Below are positions 6,723 to 8,395 of a stretch of 8,395 bases of DNA, one piece after another. Position numbers and translations under genes: made by a program. The notes under the pieces were generated by a model. It had not been told where the DNA came from. It worked only from the letters and a program-made list of their open reading frames with translations, and ran no database searches. Positions within the stretch are counted from its first letter, which is position 1. Each line of letters begins with the position of its first letter. Origin of the DNA: Muribaculaceae bacterium (lineage in GTDB: Bacteria; Bacteroidota; Bacteroidia; Bacteroidales; Muribaculaceae); NCBI GenBank assembly GCA_024400895.1, contig JAKSMA010000100.1, positions 1 to 8,395 of the forward strand, in the 5' to 3' direction.

Positions 6723-7919
6723 TTATTGCAGTTTTGCGAGGGCTGCTTTGATGCGAGTGGCAGCCTCAACGATGTTTTCATCGCTGGTGGCATAACTTAA
6801 GCGAATGTGACCAGGACAAGAGAATGCATCGCCGCTGACGGTGGCCACATGCCCTTCGTTGAGCAGGTACATTGCAAGATCGTTGGCATCACGAATCACC
6901 TCGTCGCCGGCCTTCTTTCCGAAGAATGAAGTGACGCCTGGGAACACATAGAATGCGCCATCTGGCTGATTCACATCAAGGCCAGGGATTTCGCGAAGGA
7001 GTCCCACAATAAGATTGCGGCGGCGCTCAAACGCCACACGCATATCTTCCACACATTGCTGCGAGCCAGTGTAGGCTGCTTCTGCCGCCTTTTGAGCGAT
7101 TGACGACGCACCGCTGGTGTATTGGCCTTGGAGTTTGTTAATAGCCTTAGCCAACCAAAGTGGAGCTGCCACATAACCGATACGCCAGCCGGTCATTGCA
7201 TAGGCTTTCGACACACCATTGATGATGCACACGCGGTCTTTCAGCTCCTCGCAGCGAGCGATAGAGAAATTGCCGCCTATGTAGTTGATGTGCTCATAGA
7301 TTTCGTCGGCGAGCACCATCACCTGTGGATATTTGGCAAGCACTGCTGCCAATGCACGGAGTTCGGCTTCACTGTACACGCTGCCCGTAGGGTTGCTTGG
7401 CGAGCAGAGAATCACGAGTTTTGTCTTTGGAGTAATGGCAGCCTCGAGTTGTTCAGGAGTCACCTTGAAGTTTTGAGCCATAGTGGTAGGCACTTCCACG
7501 CTCTTGCCGCCGGCAAGAATCACCATCTGAATGTAGCTTACCCAAGCAGGAGTTGGAATCACCACTTCGTCGCCAGGGTTCACGATGCTCATCACCACAT
7601 TGGTAAGTTCGTGCTTGGCACCATTACCCACCACGATTTGTTCGGGAGCGAAATCCACGCCATTCTCGTTTTTCAACTTTTCGCTGATAGCCTTGCGGAG
7701 CGAGAGGTAGCCGGGCACTGGTGTGTAGAAACTGAAATTCTGGTCGATAGCCGCTTTTGCAGCATCTTTGATGTGGTCGGGGGTTGCGAAATCAGGTTCA
7801 CCCACCGAAAGGTTTATCACATCTACACCTTGAGCCTTGAGCTCTTGACTTTTTTGCGACATGGCCAATGTGGCCGAAGGAGAGAGCGCTTGAATGCGAT
7901 CTGAAACCATGTTACTCAT
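6723..7919 (-). CDS. PLP-dependent class I aminotransferase, aspartate aminotransferase type
   Basis: The 398-residue soluble protein has the full fold-type I set. Present are the N-terminal SVGEPDFATP (38-47), SNPTG with N176, DEIY with D205 and Y208, SKAYAMTGWRIGY with the Schiff-base K238 and phosphate-binding R246, and RLSYA with the substrate-carboxylate R374. Length and motifs fit the subgroup I aspartate aminotransferases (AspB-like), which interconvert aspartate plus 2-oxoglutarate and oxaloacetate plus glutamate. Relatives in this subgroup can act on prephenate or other amino acids, so the substrate is not certain. The first Met gives MSNMVSDR; Met4 is an alternative start and neither has a Shine-Dalgarno. 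It has its own promoter about 70 bp upstream and is monocistronic, ending convergently with the sigma operon. Confidence 0.95.
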   Translation of the reverse strand: MSNMVSDRIQALSPSATLAMSQKSQELKAQGVDVINLSVGEPDFATPDHIKDAAKAAIDQNFSFYTPVPGYLSLRKAISEKLKNENGVDFAPEQIVVGNGAKHELTNVVMSIVNPGDEVVIPTPAWVSYIQMVILAGGKSVEVPTTMAQNFKVTPEQLEAAITPKTKLVILCSPSNPTGSVYSEAELRALAAVLAKYPQVMVLADEIYEHINYIGGNFSIARCEELKDRVCIINGVSKAYAMTGWRIGYVAAPLWLAKAINKLQGQYTSGASSIAQKAAEAAYTGSQQCVEDMRVAFERRRNLIVGLLREIPGLDVNQPDGAFYVFPGVTSFFGKKAGDEVIRDANDLAMYLLNEGHVATVSGDAFSCPGHIRLSYATSDENIVEAATRIKAALAKLQ

Positions 7920-7990
7920 ATTCAGAAAAAAACTTTAATAATTTCTTAGTATCAATTTTGCCACCGCCCCACATGAAGCAATAGACTATA

Positions 7991-8022
7991 CAAAATTACG
8001 CATTTTTTTTTGCCAATTCAAA
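7991..8022 (-). promoter_or_regulatory. Bacteroidota-type promoter of the aminotransferase gene
   Basis: Read on the minus strand, TTTG (8022-8019) is followed by 20 nt and the perfect -7 box TAATTTTG (7998-7991). Transcription should start near 7984, giving a leader of about 65 nt before the ATG at 7919. Confidence 0.8.
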
Positions 8023-8296
8023 CACCGCCAGCAATAAAACAAAAAAACTGACGAAAAACACCGACAACCAGGGCAAACGCATCAAAATTTGTCAAACCCA
8101 AAAGTCGTCGGCGACGACTGATTATGAAAAAACACCACGCAAGCGAGTAGAGCGAAGCAATACGAAGCGCAGCTTGGTGATATGGGCACCCTACTCATGT
8201 AAGCCTCGTAGAGCGTCGGTTATGCCTCAACACTCGCAAGCTATATTCGGCGTCAATCGGGTTCAAAGCGGATATAATCGGTGTGTTTTTTTGGGG
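8023..8296. other. Non-coding region upstream of the aminotransferase promoter
   Basis: All frames are short and without recognisable protein content. It includes a palindrome at 8103-8119 and a tract at about 8135-8180 rich in GCGA/GAAGC words, similar in flavour to the core of the element at 2715-2850. A T-run sits at 8286-8292 with no clear hairpin before it. No RNA gene is recognised. Confidence 0.5.
8103..8119. repeat. Perfect 17-nt palindrome
   Basis: AGTCGTCG and CGACGACT (8 bp each) flank a single central G. On the minus strand it is followed by TTTTGGG, so it could be a weak leftward terminator for a gene beyond the right edge. It could also be a protein-binding site. It lies about 80 bp upstream of the aminotransferase -33 box. 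Confidence 0.5.
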
Positions 8297-8330
8297 AGTC
8301 AACAGGTCAACAAGCCCGCGAGTCAACAAG
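8297..8330. repeat. GTCAACA short direct repeats
   Basis: GTCAACAG (8298-8305), GTCAACAA (8306-8313) and GTCAACAA (8322-8329) are three near-identical 8-mers; the last two are separated by GCCCGCGA, which keeps the 8-bp register. They lead directly into the 7-bp array that follows. Confidence 0.75.
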
Positions 8331-8332
8331 TC

Positions 8333-8395
8333 TAATTTCTAACTTCTAATTTCTAACTTCTAATTTCTAATTTCTAATTTCTAACTTCTAACTTC
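8333..8395. repeat. 7-bp tandem array TAAYTTC, nine copies, truncated by window edge
   Basis: Nine uninterrupted heptamers fill 63 bp exactly, each TAATTTC or TAACTTC. The variable base runs T C T C T T T C C. No other substitution is seen, and the array continues to the last base of the window, so its true length is unknown. It is non-coding and resembles a microsatellite prone to slippage. Confidence 0.9.

Noticed and set aside
7122..7904. 260-codon plus-strand frame
   Set aside because: It is the antisense shadow of the aminotransferase, which has every catalytic motif on the other strand.
8258..8275. GGGTTCAAAGC resembling a tRNA T-loop
   Set aside because: The flanking bases do not form a T-stem, and no acceptor, D or anticodon arm can be placed upstream.
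8298..8395. CRISPR-like repeat region
   Set aside because: The units are 7-8 bp and directly abutting, with no spacers of regular length and no cas gene.

Overview
The window looks like chromosomal DNA of a Bacteroidales bacterium, probably of the Prevotellaceae or Muribaculaceae type. Three things point there. The gene families are typical: a TPR/beta-propeller/OmpA lipoprotein and a short ECF sigma factor with its coiled-coil membrane partner. Two promoters fit the Bacteroidota pattern (TTTG, 19-20 nt, TAnnTTTG). Start codons generally lack Shine-Dalgarno sequences. No plasmid, phage, integrase, transposase, CRISPR or rRNA/tRNA gene is visible.

Layout. (1) 1-2217, minus: a PorE-like OmpA-family lipoprotein, cut by the left window edge inside a charged C-terminal tail. 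(2) 2218-3028: about 810 bp without a credible protein gene but rich in structure. It holds a concentric inverted-repeat element (2466-2596) with a 6S-RNA-like layout, a compact intrinsic terminator (2674-2693), and a second 136-bp inverted-repeat element (2715-2850). (3) 3029-4819, plus: a calcineurin-like metallophosphoesterase with a canonical promoter almost on top of its ATG, so probably a leaderless mRNA, followed 21 bp later by an integral-membrane acyltransferase. (4) 4948-6636, plus: a tight three-gene operon of ECF sigma factor, coiled-coil four-helix membrane protein and DUF3267 membrane zincin (HELIH). (5) 6661-6705: a strong terminator between convergent genes. (6) 6723-7919, minus: a PLP-dependent aspartate-type aminotransferase with its own promoter at 7991-8022. 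(7) 8023-8395: non-coding sequence with a palindrome, GTCAACA repeats, and a perfect 7-bp TAAYTTC tandem array running off the right edge.

How the genes may work together. The most interesting protein set is the sigma factor, membrane protein and membrane metalloprotease operon. Its order and spacing suggest a self-contained envelope-signalling unit: the membrane protein would hold the sigma factor and the zincin might release it by proteolysis. This is inference from gene content; nothing in the sequence proves cleavage. The lipoprotein belongs to the cell envelope (peptidoglycan binding, possible type IX secretion role), and the aminotransferase to central amino-acid metabolism. The phosphoesterase-acyltransferase pair has no clear pathway. 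The best candidate for something undescribed outside proteins is the structured tract at 2466-2850.
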